Of a DNA stretch of 64,000 nucleotides, positions 36,070-45,004 are shown piece after piece; the stretch's first letter is position 1, and every line of letters starts with the position of its first letter. Made by a program: the position numbers and the translations under genes. The DNA comes from Candidatus Aalborgicola danicus. Lineage in GTDB: Bacteria; Pseudomonadota; Gammaproteobacteria; Burkholderiales; Burkholderiaceae_C. The notes under the pieces were generated by a model. That model searched no databases. It worked only from the letters and a program-made list of their open reading frames with translations, and was not told where the DNA came from. The stretch is taken from the NCBI GenBank assembly GCA_016703945.1, contig JADJBC010000005.1:301369-365368 (forward strand), written 5' to 3'.

Positions 36070-36795
36070 TCAGCGGTGGCGGTCCTCATAACCGGTTGTG
36101 ATCTTGGCCAAAAATTGTGCCCAGTTGGTGGCTTGTGCAACCAGAACACGTGGCAACGCGTAGACGTTGTCGCTTGCCAGCACGCGCGCGCGCTGGACGG
36201 TAGTGGCGCTGGCATACCCGGCCTGTTCCACCATCGTGCGGTGGGTTTCGTTGAAGTGGCCGTAGGGGTAACAAAAGTGCCGTACTTCGACATTCAGTGC
36301 CGACTCCAATTCGGACTTGCATCCCGCAATTTCATCCAGCGCCGTTTTGTCGTCCTGCAGCAGCAAATCCAGATGGTTTCTTGAATGTGCGCCCACATCC
36401 ATGCCCGCAGCCAACCACTCCCTGAGTTGGGCTCTGTCCATCAGCGCTTTGCGGGGAATGCCTTTCTCGGCATCCCACTGGTTCCATCCGCCCAATGCGT
36501 TGCTGACGGCATAACAGGTGGCAGTAAACCCGTTTCTTTTGAGGATGGGTAGTGCGTGTTGCAGGTTGTTGAGATACCCATCGTCAAAAGTGATGGCGAC
36601 GACCGGGTCGTCTCGTTCACCTTTCAGCCAGGGCTCCAGGTCGCGCATGGAGACACCCTTGAAGCCCAGCATTTTCAGCATGGCCATTTGCCGGGCGAAG
36701 GACCGTGGGGCCACCACCATTCCACGCATGGGGGTGCCCGATGGTGGTGGCATGTCCACCTGGTGGTACATCAGAATAGAAATCGGTCGTTTCAT
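36070..36795 (-). CDS. Polysaccharide deacetylase family protein
   Basis: A 241-residue NodB-homology enzyme. ILMYHQV opens the domain; VVAITFDDGYLNNLQHALP carries the Asp-Asp metal/catalytic pair, GAHSRNHLDLL the two metal-binding His, and CYPYGHFNETH the Arg/Pro loop. It removes N-acetyl or O-acyl groups from a polysaccharide; no signal peptide is seen. The start at 36795 overlaps the stop of the glycosyltransferase (ATGA). Last gene of a three-gene minus-strand polysaccharide operon. Confidence 0.88.
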   Translation of the reverse strand: MKRPISILMYHQVDMPPPSGTPMRGMVVAPRSFARQMAMLKMLGFKGVSMRDLEPWLKGERDDPVVAITFDDGYLNNLQHALPILKRNGFTATCYAVSNALGGWNQWDAEKGIPRKALMDRAQLREWLAAGMDVGAHSRNHLDLLLQDDKTALDEIAGCKSELESALNVEVRHFCYPYGHFNETHRTMVEQAGYASATTVQRARVLASDNVYALPRVLVAQATNWAQFLAKITTGYEDRHR

Positions 36796-38126
36796 GATGT
36801 GTGCTCGGGACATATAGTTGGCAAAGCCTGTGGAATGCATTGGCCTACATGGCCAAGAAGGGTGTGGACCGCCGTCTCGACGGTAATCGGTTTCTTGGTC
36901 GATGGCATCCACGAGCCCCGCTGCCAGGCTTGGTGGGCCTGATCCAGGGCGTTTGAAATCAATGCTGTGTTGTCCCACGGGGCGGTGTAGCCATTGGCCT
37001 CTTCGATCAGCAAGTCCAGCTCACGGTTGTCAAAGGTGCAGGCCAGAATTGGCTTTCGGGCCAACAGGTATTCGTAGGTTTTTGCGGGAATGTATTCGCT
37101 GCATTCATCGGCAGAACCATGGATCAGCAGCAACAGGTCGACCTGGGCCATGGCCTCGAATACCGCGCTGTGCTGAAGGCGACCGTGAAAGACAAAAAGG
37201 TGTTCAATACCGGCTTTGGCTGCCGCAGCGCGGCCTACGGGGTCCAGGTCACTGCCATACAGATTCACAATGATTTGCTGCGCCATTTCCGGCCGGCGGG
37301 CAATGAGCATTGCAAGCGCTTCGACAAAAGCACCCATGTTGCGGCTCTTGGACAGCGAACCAAAGTGCCCTAGGTGCATTCGCCCCCGGTTTCGGCGGTG
37401 TGTTGGAGCGCTGGGATGTGCGGGGGCACTTACGCCGCAATGCACCCAGAAACCGCGCCCGGTCAGTTCGGCATGTCGCAACAACGCCCCCTCAAAAGCC
37501 CCGCGGGTCAACCACCAGGCTAGATTGGCGTGCTGGCAAATCAGTGCTTCGGTCTTGGCAATGCGACGGGTGTTGCGGTTGGTCGATACGTGGTCGGGTT
37601 GATGCATGGGGTCATGCACTTCTGCAATCCACGCAACTCCAGTGAGGCGCTTGAGCCAATACCCGGCCCAGTGCGCACTATAGGCACCCCCGGTTGAGTA
37701 GATCACGGTTGGCTGGCGAAGTCGGATGACACGCAGCCCCAGGACGATGGCACTCAAAGCCCATGAGGCATTGTTTTGCAGACCAAAGGCGATGCGTTCC
37801 ACCACGATAAAAGGTGCCAGAACGGTGGCGACCAGCGCCGTCAAAATCCGGTACCAAAAACCCCTGCCGATCCGTTCGCTGATCAAATGCCGTGCGTCAA
37901 ACCGCAGTGCGGATGGGCCCATGGAATAGGCCTGGATATGTGGGTGTTCCATGGCCCGCTGACCTGTTGGTGCACTGATCACGATGGGAGTGATTCCGTG
38001 GGCCATCAACAAGGGTATCTTGTCCACAATGACTTGGCTGGCGGCGCTGCCATCCATGTTGAAACAATGAGACAGAATCAGCCAACAGGTCGGCGAAGAA
38101 GACGGTGGGCTGGCGGCTTTATCCAT
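36792..38126 (-). CDS. Glycosyltransferase (GT4-like)
   Basis: A 444-residue GT-B-type enzyme. HCFNMDGSAASQVIVDKIPLL is the N-terminal donor/acceptor region, WIAEVHDPMHQPDH the linker region, and LGHFGSLSKSRN plus SEYIPAKTYEYLLARKPI the C-terminal nucleotide-sugar binding region with the E-x7-E-like pattern. Membrane association is possible through a hydrophobic stretch around residues 95-115. ATG 38126 overlaps the end of the O-antigen-ligase-like gene by eight bases. It probably extends the glycan made or ligated by its neighbours. Confidence 0.82.
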   Translation of the reverse strand: MDKAASPPSSSPTCWLILSHCFNMDGSAASQVIVDKIPLLMAHGITPIVISAPTGQRAMEHPHIQAYSMGPSALRFDARHLISERIGRGFWYRILTALVATVLAPFIVVERIAFGLQNNASWALSAIVLGLRVIRLRQPTVIYSTGGAYSAHWAGYWLKRLTGVAWIAEVHDPMHQPDHVSTNRNTRRIAKTEALICQHANLAWWLTRGAFEGALLRHAELTGRGFWVHCGVSAPAHPSAPTHRRNRGRMHLGHFGSLSKSRNMGAFVEALAMLIARRPEMAQQIIVNLYGSDLDPVGRAAAAKAGIEHLFVFHGRLQHSAVFEAMAQVDLLLLIHGSADECSEYIPAKTYEYLLARKPILACTFDNRELDLLIEEANGYTAPWDNTALISNALDQAHQAWQRGSWMPSTKKPITVETAVHTLLGHVGQCIPQALPTICPEHTS

Positions 38127-39357
38127 GGGGTGGGGCGGCAAGGCGCTCACGCTGGCGAATGGTCGCATACAGAAGAACAATGGACAAGGCAAAGAACGCG
38201 GTTTGCATCGAGATGGTCAGCAGGCAATCGGTAAGACCAAACAGGATGTAGGACAAGATGGTCACGATGCCGGCATACGCCGTGGACCGGATTCGCGGGT
38301 CTGCAGCGCGAAAACGCTTGCAAAAAGCGACCAAAAAACCCGACGTAGACCGCCAACACCGCAAGGGCGCCAGCAATGCCAGTTTCGGCCAACAAGAACA
38401 GCATTTCGTTATGGCTGTGTTTGAACCCGGCCGCCCACTGCGTCATCTCTTGTGAATCGGCCATTCTTTTAAATTCCAGCGGCAGGTTGCCACGCCCAAC
38501 CCCAGCCAGGGGTGGTCGAGGAATACACGGGCGGACGCACTCCAGATTTGAAAACGTGTGCCAATCGAACTATCGGCTGCTGCGCTGGATTGGGATGACA
38601 GGTCCTGGATCGTCACGCGAAGGCGATCTTTCAACACAAACGCCACCGATCCCGCCAGCACCACGGCAGCGATGCCGACCCACACCACGTGGGTGCGCTG
38701 CATGATCCCCTTTTGTCGATAAGAAAAAAAATAGAGAACACAGGCCAGAGGCAACACCAGCAACACGGCCCGTGACTCGCTGGCAACAGCAGCCCCAGCT
38801 CCCGTCAGCATGGCAATCCAAAGAGCGACCCGCTCGCCCAGCCTTTTTTGCGACTGATCGGGCAGGGCCGAAAAAGCCAGAATCAGGGCGATACAGGCAA
38901 ACGGAATCGGGTTGGTAAAACCATTGGTGGCCCGGTTGAAATGGGCGGCATTGGGCAGGTTCACCGTCCACAGCGCCCAGGCTGCAGCAGCCATGGCACC
39001 CAGGGCACAACCCCAGCGGTATTCGATAAAACTCGGGGCCTCCACACGTGTCAAAAAAACCAGAATCGGAGCCACCAGCATGAAGCGGGACGGCGCATCG
39101 AACTCGGGCCACGGGAACTGCCCCAACCAGACAAAACCCAACAACACGGAGGCTGGATACAGAACCAGTGACCAGGCCAGAAGTCGCTCCTCCACCGTCA
39201 ACGGCTGGGCCCGGACTTTGACCAGCTTCACCAGTGCGAGGCCCAGCAACAAAACCAGGCACAGTTGCATCACGGATTTGACTGCAAGAACGCTGGCGGG
39301 TACCAGAAAGACCAGGAATCTTGTCAGGTTTAGCGGCAGTTTCTCAAGTTGGGTCAT
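38119..39357 (-). CDS. O-antigen ligase/polymerase-like membrane protein (two compensating indels)
   Basis: About 412 residues and ten or more membrane helices. VWVGIAAVVLAGSVAFV and the periplasmic loop with IGTRFQIWSASARVFLDHPWLGLGVG match the Wzy_C/WaaL superfamily, which polymerises or ligates glycans at the periplasmic face. One base is missing at 38490-38491 and one is extra in the A-run at 38333-38338 (plus strand); correction yields KHSHNEMLFLLAETG, the conserved H-x3-E-type motif. ATG 39357 is chosen, 39390 possible. First gene of the operon with the glycosyltransferase and deacetylase. Confidence 0.78.
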
Positions 39358-39537
39358 GGGGCTTTTCACAAACCTCAATGCGAACGGCACGGGTGTTGGG
39401 GATGGCTTTGAGCGGGTGGGTGTGCATGGCGGGCAAGTTTAACTTCTGGGTTTGCCGCCCGTAGCTGACTCCCATGCAGGCTGGAGCCACACGCCACTGA
39501 CGGCGCGTTCTTCAAACGAAATTTCCGCAAACACCCA

Positions 39538-39565
39538 CTTGAAATCAAATCCGGAATCCTTAGTT
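39538..39565 (+). promoter_or_regulatory. Candidate sigma-32 heat-shock promoter
   Basis: CTTGAAA at 39538-39544 matches the sigma-32 -35 consensus exactly. CCTTAGTT 13 bases downstream partly matches CCCCATNT. It lies 65 bases before the first of two Hsp20 genes. Confidence 0.5.
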
Positions 39566-39629
39566 CTGTATGCGAACCGGCTGGAACTGGTCTCCTGCCG
39601 GTGTTTTTCAACCCATCGGAGGACACACC

Positions 39630-40082
39630 ATGTATGTATCTTTGTGGAACCAGCCGAGCAATCTGTTCGGTCAGTTTGAACTTCTGCGCCGGGAGCTGGA
39701 TGAGGCATTCGGCGCGTCGGGCTTGCCCAGCAGCATCCGATCGGTCACGCCGGGCACGCTGCCTGCGATTAATGTCGGCCGCACTCCAACCAGCATCGAG
39801 GTGTATGCCTTTGCACCCGGCATTGACGCGTCCAAGCTGGAGATCACGCTGGACCGAGGCGTCTTGCGTATCGCAGGTGAGCGTGCATCGGCCATTCCCG
39901 ATAAGGGCACTCCCGTGCAGATTTATGCCCGGGAACGGGTAGCGGGCAGCTTCTCCCGCACGGTCTCGTTGCCGGATGACATAGATCCCACCAAGGTGAA
40001 TGCCAATTACCGCGACGGTGTATTGCAGATCAGCATCGCACGTCGCGAAACCAGCCAACCCACGCGCATCACCGTGCAGTGA
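39630..40082 (+). CDS. Hsp20/alpha-crystallin family small heat-shock protein
   Basis: A 150-residue chaperone. The alpha-crystallin domain runs from about residue 48 (LPAINVGRTPTSIEVYAFAPGI) to the end, with LDRGVLRIAGER and FSRTVSLPDDIDPTKVNANY, and the GVLxI strand DGVLQISI. The short C-terminal tail ends RITVQ with the I-x-V anchor. It binds unfolding proteins without ATP. CGGAGGA precedes ATG 39630. Second Hsp20 gene 32 bp downstream; both probably read from the sigma-32-like promoter at 39538. Confidence 0.9.
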   Translation: MYVSLWNQPSNLFGQFELLRRELDEAFGASGLPSSIRSVTPGTLPAINVGRTPTSIEVYAFAPGIDASKLEITLDRGVLRIAGERASAIPDKGTPVQIYARERVAGSFSRTVSLPDDIDPTKVNANYRDGVLQISIARRETSQPTRITVQ

Positions 40083-40114
40083 TACGCATGTTCAGTACGC
40101 AAGGAGAAAGGACC

Positions 40115-40513
40115 ATGAGCAACAACACCGCTACTACCAAACCAGTCACCCGCACAGCATCTGCCGAGCAGGACCCGCAGCAACGTGCCGTGCTCCCCGC
40201 CGTGGATGTGTTTGAAGACGCATCCGGCATCACGTTGCTGGCTGACATGCCCGGGGTCTCCAAAGAGCAGTTGGAGTTGAAGGTGGAGGGCGAGGCCTTG
40301 CTGATCGAGGGAGGCATGCAGCAACGCACCCCCGAGGGCCTGGAAGCCATCTACGCCGAAGTGCGGGTGCCACGTTACCGCCGCAGCTTCACGTTGAGCC
40401 GCGAGCTGGATACCACCCGCATTGAGGCAGTGTTGAAAGATGGTGTTTTGAACCTGCGTATCCCCAAACAGGCACACGCGCAGCCACGCCGGATCAATGT
40501 CACGGTGGGTTGA
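40115..40513 (+). CDS. Hsp20/alpha-crystallin family small heat-shock protein (second copy)
   Basis: A 132-residue chaperone with a short N-arm and the alpha-crystallin domain PAVDVFEDASGITLLADMPG through GVLNLRIPKQ, ending RINVTVG. The N-terminal region differs strongly from that of the upstream paralogue, which suggests that the two may form mixed oligomers. AAGGAGAAAGG gives a strong ribosome-binding site. Downstream lies repeat copy F. Confidence 0.9.
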   Translation: MSNNTATTKPVTRTASAEQDPQQRAVLPAVDVFEDASGITLLADMPGVSKEQLELKVEGEALLIEGGMQQRTPEGLEAIYAEVRVPRYRRSFTLSRELDTTRIEAVLKDGVLNLRIPKQAHAQPRRINVTVG

Positions 40514-40530
40514 GCCCTACCTGACCCGTA

Positions 40531-40584
40531 GATCGCTATCAAATAAATAGCTGGTTACGCAATGTTTTCGGGGGCTGGAGGTAT
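40531..40584 (+). repeat. Dispersed palindromic repeat, copy F
   Basis: Contains GCTATCAAATAAATAGCTGG, TTACGCAATG, TTTTCGGGGGCTGGAGG. It separates the Hsp20 genes from the convergent kynA, ending 8 bp before the kynA stop. Confidence 0.75.
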
Positions 40585-40591
40585 ATTTCGT

Positions 40592-41467
40592 TTACAACTC
40601 CGTCCGCAGCGACCAGATCTCCGGGAACAGCACCACATCCAGCATCTTGCGCAGATAAGTAACGCCACCGGTGCCACCGGTGCCACGTTTGAAACCGATG
40701 ACGCGCTCCACGGTAGTCACATGGCGGAAGCGCCACAGGCGGAAAGCGTCTTCCAGATCGGTCAACTCTTCGCCAAGTTGGTAAAGATCCCAATGCGCTT
40801 TGGGGTCGCGATAGACCTGAAGCCAGGCTTGCTCGACCTCCTTGCTGGCCACGTACGGTTGTGACCAGTCGCGCTGTGTGTGTGTGGTGGGCACCGCAAT
40901 GCCGCGGCGCGCCAGCAGGCGCAGGGACTCGTCATACAGCGACGGCGCCACATACGCAGCCTGCACCAGGGCAAGGCGCTCGGGCGCGTGGGCATGGGGT
41001 TGCAGCATGGCGGCGTTTTTATTGCCCAACGCGAATTCGATACAACGGTACTGGAAGCTCTGGAAGCCGCTGCTCTGGCCCAGGTAGGGCCGCATGGCCG
41101 AGTACTCGGGTGGCGTCATGGTGCCCAGCACGTCCCAGGCGTGGACGAGCTGTTCCATGATCTTGCTGACGCGCGCCAGCATCTTGAAGGCAGAGCCCAG
41201 TTCATCGTTGGCAATATTCTTAATGGCGGCGGTCAGCTCGTGCAGCATGAGTTTCATCCACAGCTCGCTGGTCTGGTGCTGGATGATGAATAACATCTCA
41301 TCGTGTGTGGGCGACAGTGGCTTTTGTGCCGACAGGATGGTGTCGATGTGCAGGTAGTCGCCATAACTCATGCTTTTGCTGAAGTCGAGTTGCGCTTTTT
41401 CTTCGGCGACGATGGATTCACCGGCGGGTTTTCCGCCCATGGGGCAGCCAGAGGTGGTTTGGGTCAT
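40592..41467 (-). CDS. kynA: Tryptophan 2,3-dioxygenase
   Basis: A 291-residue haem enzyme that opens the indole ring of tryptophan to N-formylkynurenine. Family signatures: SYGDYLHIDTILSAQKPLS with substrate-binding His, HDEMLFIIQHQTSELWMKLM, and WRFRHVTTVERVIGFKRGTG with the haem-ligand His and GTGG loop. The length is normal. It lies 123 bp after kynU on the same strand, forming a kyn operon. No kynurenine formamidase (kynB) is in the window. Confidence 0.95.
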   Translation of the reverse strand: MTQTTSGCPMGGKPAGESIVAEEKAQLDFSKSMSYGDYLHIDTILSAQKPLSPTHDEMLFIIQHQTSELWMKLMLHELTAAIKNIANDELGSAFKMLARVSKIMEQLVHAWDVLGTMTPPEYSAMRPYLGQSSGFQSFQYRCIEFALGNKNAAMLQPHAHAPERLALVQAAYVAPSLYDESLRLLARRGIAVPTTHTQRDWSQPYVASKEVEQAWLQVYRDPKAHWDLYQLGEELTDLEDAFRLWRFRHVTTVERVIGFKRGTGGTGGVTYLRKMLDVVLFPEIWSLRTEL

Positions 41468-41590
41468 GAAGGTAGTTCCAAATGTGTCTTATCCAACTGT
41501 GTGTGCGGGCGGACGCAGAGTGTGCAGAGGCGGCGTCCTCATGGTGCCAAACGCGCACAAATCGGCCGCCCCCTCCACACCCTCTGCGTC

Positions 41591-42889
41591 TTACGTGACT
41601 GCGTGCTTCTGATTGAATTCAGGTTTCTTCCATTCTTCGGTGTTCAGCACTTGGCGCAAATGCTCCACCGCATTCCATACGTCTTCAAATCCGATGTACA
41701 GCGGCGTGAAGCCAAAGCGCAGGATGTCCTTGTGGATGCCGCCATCACCGGCGCGGAAGTCGCCTATCACGCCGCGAGCGATCAGCGCCTGCACGATGGC
41801 GAAGGCGCCAGACCCAATCGCGCCCCCGGCGTTGTGCTCGCGTGTCAGGCAGACCTGTGATCCTCGCTGCATGTGGCCGCGTGGGGTTGCCAAGCCCAGG
41901 CCGTAGCCCTGGCAACGCTCTTCCACCAACTGGATGTACAGGTCGGTCAGCGCCAGTGATTTGCTGCGCAGCGCCGCCATCCCGCCCAATACCTCCGCAG
42001 CCTTGAAGCCATCCAGCCCACACTCCAACAACGACAGGCTGACGATGGGTTGTGTGCCGCACAGGTAGCGGGTGATGCCGGCGGCGGGTTGGTAGTCGGC
42101 GGTGAAGGCAAACGGTTTGGCATGGCCCCACCAGCCCGACAGCGGTTGCCAGAAACGGTCCGCATGTTTTGGGTTGACCCACACGAAGGCCGGTGCGCCG
42201 GGGCCGCCGTTCAAATACTTGTAGCCACAGCCAATGGAGAAATCAGCTTGGGCGCCGCTCAGGTCCACCGGCACCGCGCCCGCGCTGTGCGCCAGGTCCC
42301 ACACCACCAGCGCGCCGGCCGCGTGTGCGGCAGCGGTGACGGCGGCCATGTCGTGCATGGCGCCGGTGCGGTAGTTCACGTGGGTCAGCATCAGCATCGC
42401 CACGTCGGACGTCAGCGCGGCGGCAATCTCTTCGGGCTCCACCAGTTGCAGCGTGTAGCCGCGCTGTTTACACAGGCCTTCAGCTATATAGAGATCGGTC
42501 GGGAAGTTGCTGCGTTCACTGACCACCACGCTGCGCTGCGGCGCATCTTGCTGGGTGATGGACAGCGCGGCAGACAAGACCTTGAACAGGTTGATGGAGG
42601 TGGTGTCGGTGGTGACCACTTCGTCGGGCCCGGCGCCAACCAGCGGCGCGATCATATTGCCCAGGCGCTGCGGCAGGTCAAACCAGCCGGCGGTGTTCCA
42701 TGAGCGGATCAGGCCCGTGCCCCACTCTTGGGTGATGACCTCGGCAGCGCGCGCGGCGGCAGCTTTTGGCATCACGCCCAGCGAGTTGCCGTCCAGGTAA
42801 ATGACACCGGGTGGGATGGAAAAAAGATCGCGCAGGCCGCGCAGAGGGTCGGCTGCGTCGCGCTGTTGGCAGTCTTGCAAAGTGATCAT
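41591..42889 (-). CDS. kynU: Kynureninase
   Basis: A 432-residue PLP enzyme that cleaves kynurenine to anthranilate and alanine. YLDGNSLGVMPKAA is the N-terminal signature, WDLAHSAGAVPVDL the Asp/His cofactor region, and GCGYKYLNGGPGAPAF holds the Schiff-base Lys. ATG 42889 is chosen; the frame opens at 42922. First gene of the kynU-kynA operon. Its product anthranilate would feed the 2-aminobenzoate-CoA operon at 22.8-29.9 kb. Confidence 0.95.
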   Translation of the reverse strand: MITLQDCQQRDAADPLRGLRDLFSIPPGVIYLDGNSLGVMPKAAAARAAEVITQEWGTGLIRSWNTAGWFDLPQRLGNMIAPLVGAGPDEVVTTDTTSINLFKVLSAALSITQQDAPQRSVVVSERSNFPTDLYIAEGLCKQRGYTLQLVEPEEIAAALTSDVAMLMLTHVNYRTGAMHDMAAVTAAAHAAGALVVWDLAHSAGAVPVDLSGAQADFSIGCGYKYLNGGPGAPAFVWVNPKHADRFWQPLSGWWGHAKPFAFTADYQPAAGITRYLCGTQPIVSLSLLECGLDGFKAAEVLGGMAALRSKSLALTDLYIQLVEERCQGYGLGLATPRGHMQRGSQVCLTREHNAGGAIGSGAFAIVQALIARGVIGDFRAGDGGIHKDILRFGFTPLYIGFEDVWNAVEHLRQVLNTEEWKKPEFNQKHAVT

Positions 42890-42982
42890 GGTGTGGTTGG
42901 CTCTGGGTTGCTGGGGGGACACGCAAAGTTAACACCGGGCAAATTGCTGTGGTGTCGGTTATTTCCAACAGGCTAAAAATAC

Positions 42983-42994
42983 TTTAGACCTAAA
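42983..42994. promoter_or_regulatory. Possible kyn operator
   Basis: TTTAG-AC-CTAAA, a 5+5 bp inverted repeat in an AT-rich stretch about 95 bases upstream of kynU. Lrp-type KynR regulators bind in this position in other proteobacteria; no kynR gene is nearby, so the link is weak. Confidence 0.25.
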
Positions 42995-43006
42995 CCATAT
43001 AACTGT

Positions 43007-43107
43007 CTAGGAGCTGTCTGGGCGGCAGAGCGTTCTGCGCAGGTCAAGGAGGAGCCCGAAGGGCGGGGGACACGGAGGAGAATGCTCTGCGCCCAGGCAG
43101 CTCCTAG
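43007..43107. repeat. 101 bp imperfect inverted repeat (long hairpin)
   Basis: The outer arms CTAGGAGCTG (43007-43016) and CAGCTCCTAG (43098-43107) are perfect; pairing continues through CTGGGCG and CAGAGC-TTCT with few mismatches, to about 30 bp per arm. The loop of about 40 bases is purine-rich. It lies between kynU and the GNAT gene and supplies the TAG stop of the latter. Could be a MITE-like element, a terminator or a structured RNA. Confidence 0.75.
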
Positions 43108-43655
43108 ACCGTGCGCACGTATTCCTCGTCGTCAACCGGCTCGCCACGCAGGGTGTCGTTGTCGGAGAGGATGCAGGTGAATGAAAAGCCTGCTTTTTTC
43201 AGCACCTTGGCCGATGCGTGGTTGCCCACGGTGACAGTTGCGACCAACCGGTGTATGCCCTGATGTACCAGATGGTCCGCGATGGCACTCACGGCTTCGG
43301 TCGCGTAGCCCTGGCCCCAAAAGTCTGGAAAGAGGTAATAGCCCAGATTGGTACACACGAGCTTGTCATCAACGTCGGCGTCCACCTCGCCGACGAGTGC
43401 GCCATCGCTGCGCGTCATGATGGCCCACACCGGCCAGGCGTTATCCCCGTCGATAGACAGGCGCGACTCCAGGCGTGTCCAGTTCGCCCGCAGCGACTCC
43501 ACGGTCCGGGGCTTGTTCATTGAAATCCATTCGTAGATGGCATCGTCCTGCATGGGGCCAAAGGCCGCATCGGCGTGGGAACCCATCAGAGGGGTCAACA
43601 GCAGGCGTGAGGTCTGGATGGGACGGCAGAGTTGGCGGGCGAAGTCAAATTGCAT
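43104..43655 (-). CDS. GNAT family N-acetyltransferase (RimJ/RimL type)
   Basis: A 183-residue acetyltransferase. RLLLTPLMGSHADAAFGPM is the usual RimJ/RimL-like opening, and LFPDFWGQGYATEAVSAIAD carries the acetyl-CoA binding Q-G-x-x-T/A loop, followed by VGNHASAKVLKKAGFSF. The substrate is unknown. The start is uncertain: ATG 43655 gives a typical N-terminus; ATG 43685 and 43703 are also in frame. The stop lies in the arm of the long hairpin at 43007-43107. Confidence 0.82.
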   Translation of the reverse strand: MQFDFARQLCRPIQTSRLLLTPLMGSHADAAFGPMQDDAIYEWISMNKPRTVESLRANWTRLESRLSIDGDNAWPVWAIMTRSDGALVGEVDADVDDKLVCTNLGYYLFPDFWGQGYATEAVSAIADHLVHQGIHRLVATVTVGNHASAKVLKKAGFSFTCILSDNDTLRGEPVDDEEYVRTV

Positions 43656-43700
43656 GCGAAATGGTAGCTGAGACGGTTGCAGCATCCCAGTCGTCAGAAA

Positions 43701-43755
43701 CACTATTACTTTGATAGCGCATTAAATAGTATCTACAGGGGCTATAGCCTATTTC
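43701..43755 (+). repeat. Dispersed palindromic repeat, copy G
   Basis: Contains TTGATAGCGC, ATTAAATAGTATC, AGGGGCTATAGCC. It provides the TAG stop (43742-43744, minus strand) of the sigma-factor gene. Less conserved in the centre than other copies. Confidence 0.65.
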
Positions 43756-45004
43756 TCTGTTGCTGCAGGTAGCGCCGCACGGCCGGGTCCAGCTCCAGCC
43801 CTATTGCTTGGGCATAGGCCGCATCGGCTGCCAGCGCCTCTCCGTTGCGCTGTAGCAAGTGCGCACGTGCCGCCCAGTACGGCTGGTAGCTGGCCAGGCG
43901 GGGATCGTCGGCCACGCTGTCCAGAATCTCCAGTCCCTTGGCAGCACCTTCACACTCGGCCACCGCCACCGCGCGGTTGATCTCCACCACCGGTGAGCCG
44001 GTCAGCTCGGCCAATGCGCCGTAAAGCTGGGCCACGGCGGGCCAATCCGTTTGGCCGGTGAAGCGGCGGATCACATGGGCGGACTGCACGGCCGCCTCCA
44101 GCTGGAAGCGGCCGATGGCGTGCAGTGTGCTGGCCCGGTGCAGCAGGCGTTCGGCCTCATCGATCAGGCTGGTGTCCCAGAGATTGGGGTCTTGCTGCGC
44201 CAATGGGATATAGGCGCCGCTGGCATCGCGCCTTGCGCCACGCCGGGCGTGGGCGTGCAGCATCAGCGCCAGCATGCCCAGGGCTTCGGGTTCATTCGGC
44301 AGCAGGGCGGCAACCAGTTGGCCGAGCCAGATGCCTTCGTCACTCAGGTTGTGGTGGCGTGGGTCCAGGCCGGAGGGGTCGGACCAGCCCTGGGTGAAGG
44401 CGGCGTAGATCGCGTCCAGCACCGTGTCCAGCCGCTCGGGCAGGTCTTCGCGCTCAGGCAGGCGAAACGGAATACCAGCCTGCTTGATCTTGGCCTTGGC
44501 GCGCGACAGGCGCTGGCCCATAGTGGTGGGAGGCACCAGAAAAGCGGATGCGATGGCCGCGGCGTCCAGGCCCAGCACGGTTTGCAGCATCAGCGGGGCC
44601 CGCACGCTGCGTTCGATGGCGGGGTGGGCGCAGGCAAACAGCAGGGCCAGGCGGTCGTCGGGAAGCTCGCGCTCGGTGTCGTTTTTGTCTTCGGTGGACA
44701 CGGGGGTGAGCAGCAACAGGTCATCGGTGGCTGCGTCACTGGTGGCGGTGCGGCGCTGGGCGTCTATGGCCTGGCGTTTGGCCACGGCCATCAACCAGGC
44801 TTCGGGGCTGGCGGGAACGCCCTGAATGGGCCACTGCTGCAGCGCAGCTTCGAATGCGGCGGACAACGCGTCCTGCGCCGCTGCCACATCGTGCGTGCGC
44901 CGGCTCAGGAACGCGACCAGTTTGCCGTAGCTGTGCCGGGCGGCGGTCTCTGCCGCGCGCCGCGCCGCGCCGGTCTCTGGCGCCTGCGGGCTTACATCTC
45001 CCAA
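43742..45004 (-). CDS. ECF42-type RNA polymerase sigma factor with C-terminal TPR-like domain
   Basis: A 420-residue protein. The N-terminal half has sigma region 2 (AFEAALQQWPIQGVPASPEAWL, KRQAIDAQRR) and region 4 (LLQTVLGLDAAAIASAFLVPPTTMGQRLSRAKAKI). The C-terminal half (about 190-420) is the DUF6596/TPR-like extension found in ECF42 sigma factors. These lack a classical anti-sigma factor and sit next to YciI/DGPF proteins, exactly as here. The start at 45004 overlaps the end of the YciI gene by 13 bases. Target promoters unknown. Confidence 0.88.
   Translation of the reverse strand: MGDVSPQAPETGAARRAAETAARHSYGKLVAFLSRRTHDVAAAQDALSAAFEAALQQWPIQGVPASPEAWLMAVAKRQAIDAQRRTATSDAATDDLLLLTPVSTEDKNDTERELPDDRLALLFACAHPAIERSVRAPLMLQTVLGLDAAAIASAFLVPPTTMGQRLSRAKAKIKQAGIPFRLPEREDLPERLDTVLDAIYAAFTQGWSDPSGLDPRHHNLSDEGIWLGQLVAALLPNEPEALGMLALMLHAHARRGARRDASGAYIPLAQQDPNLWDTSLIDEAERLLHRASTLHAIGRFQLEAAVQSAHVIRRFTGQTDWPAVAQLYGALAELTGSPVVEINRAVAVAECEGAAKGLEILDSVADDPRLASYQPYWAARAHLLQRNGEALAADAAYAQAIGLELDPAVRRYLQQQRNRL

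Noticed and set aside
43007..43107. Ordinary intrinsic terminator
   Set aside because: The arms are far longer than a terminator needs and no T-run follows on either side; it is better described as a long inverted repeat.
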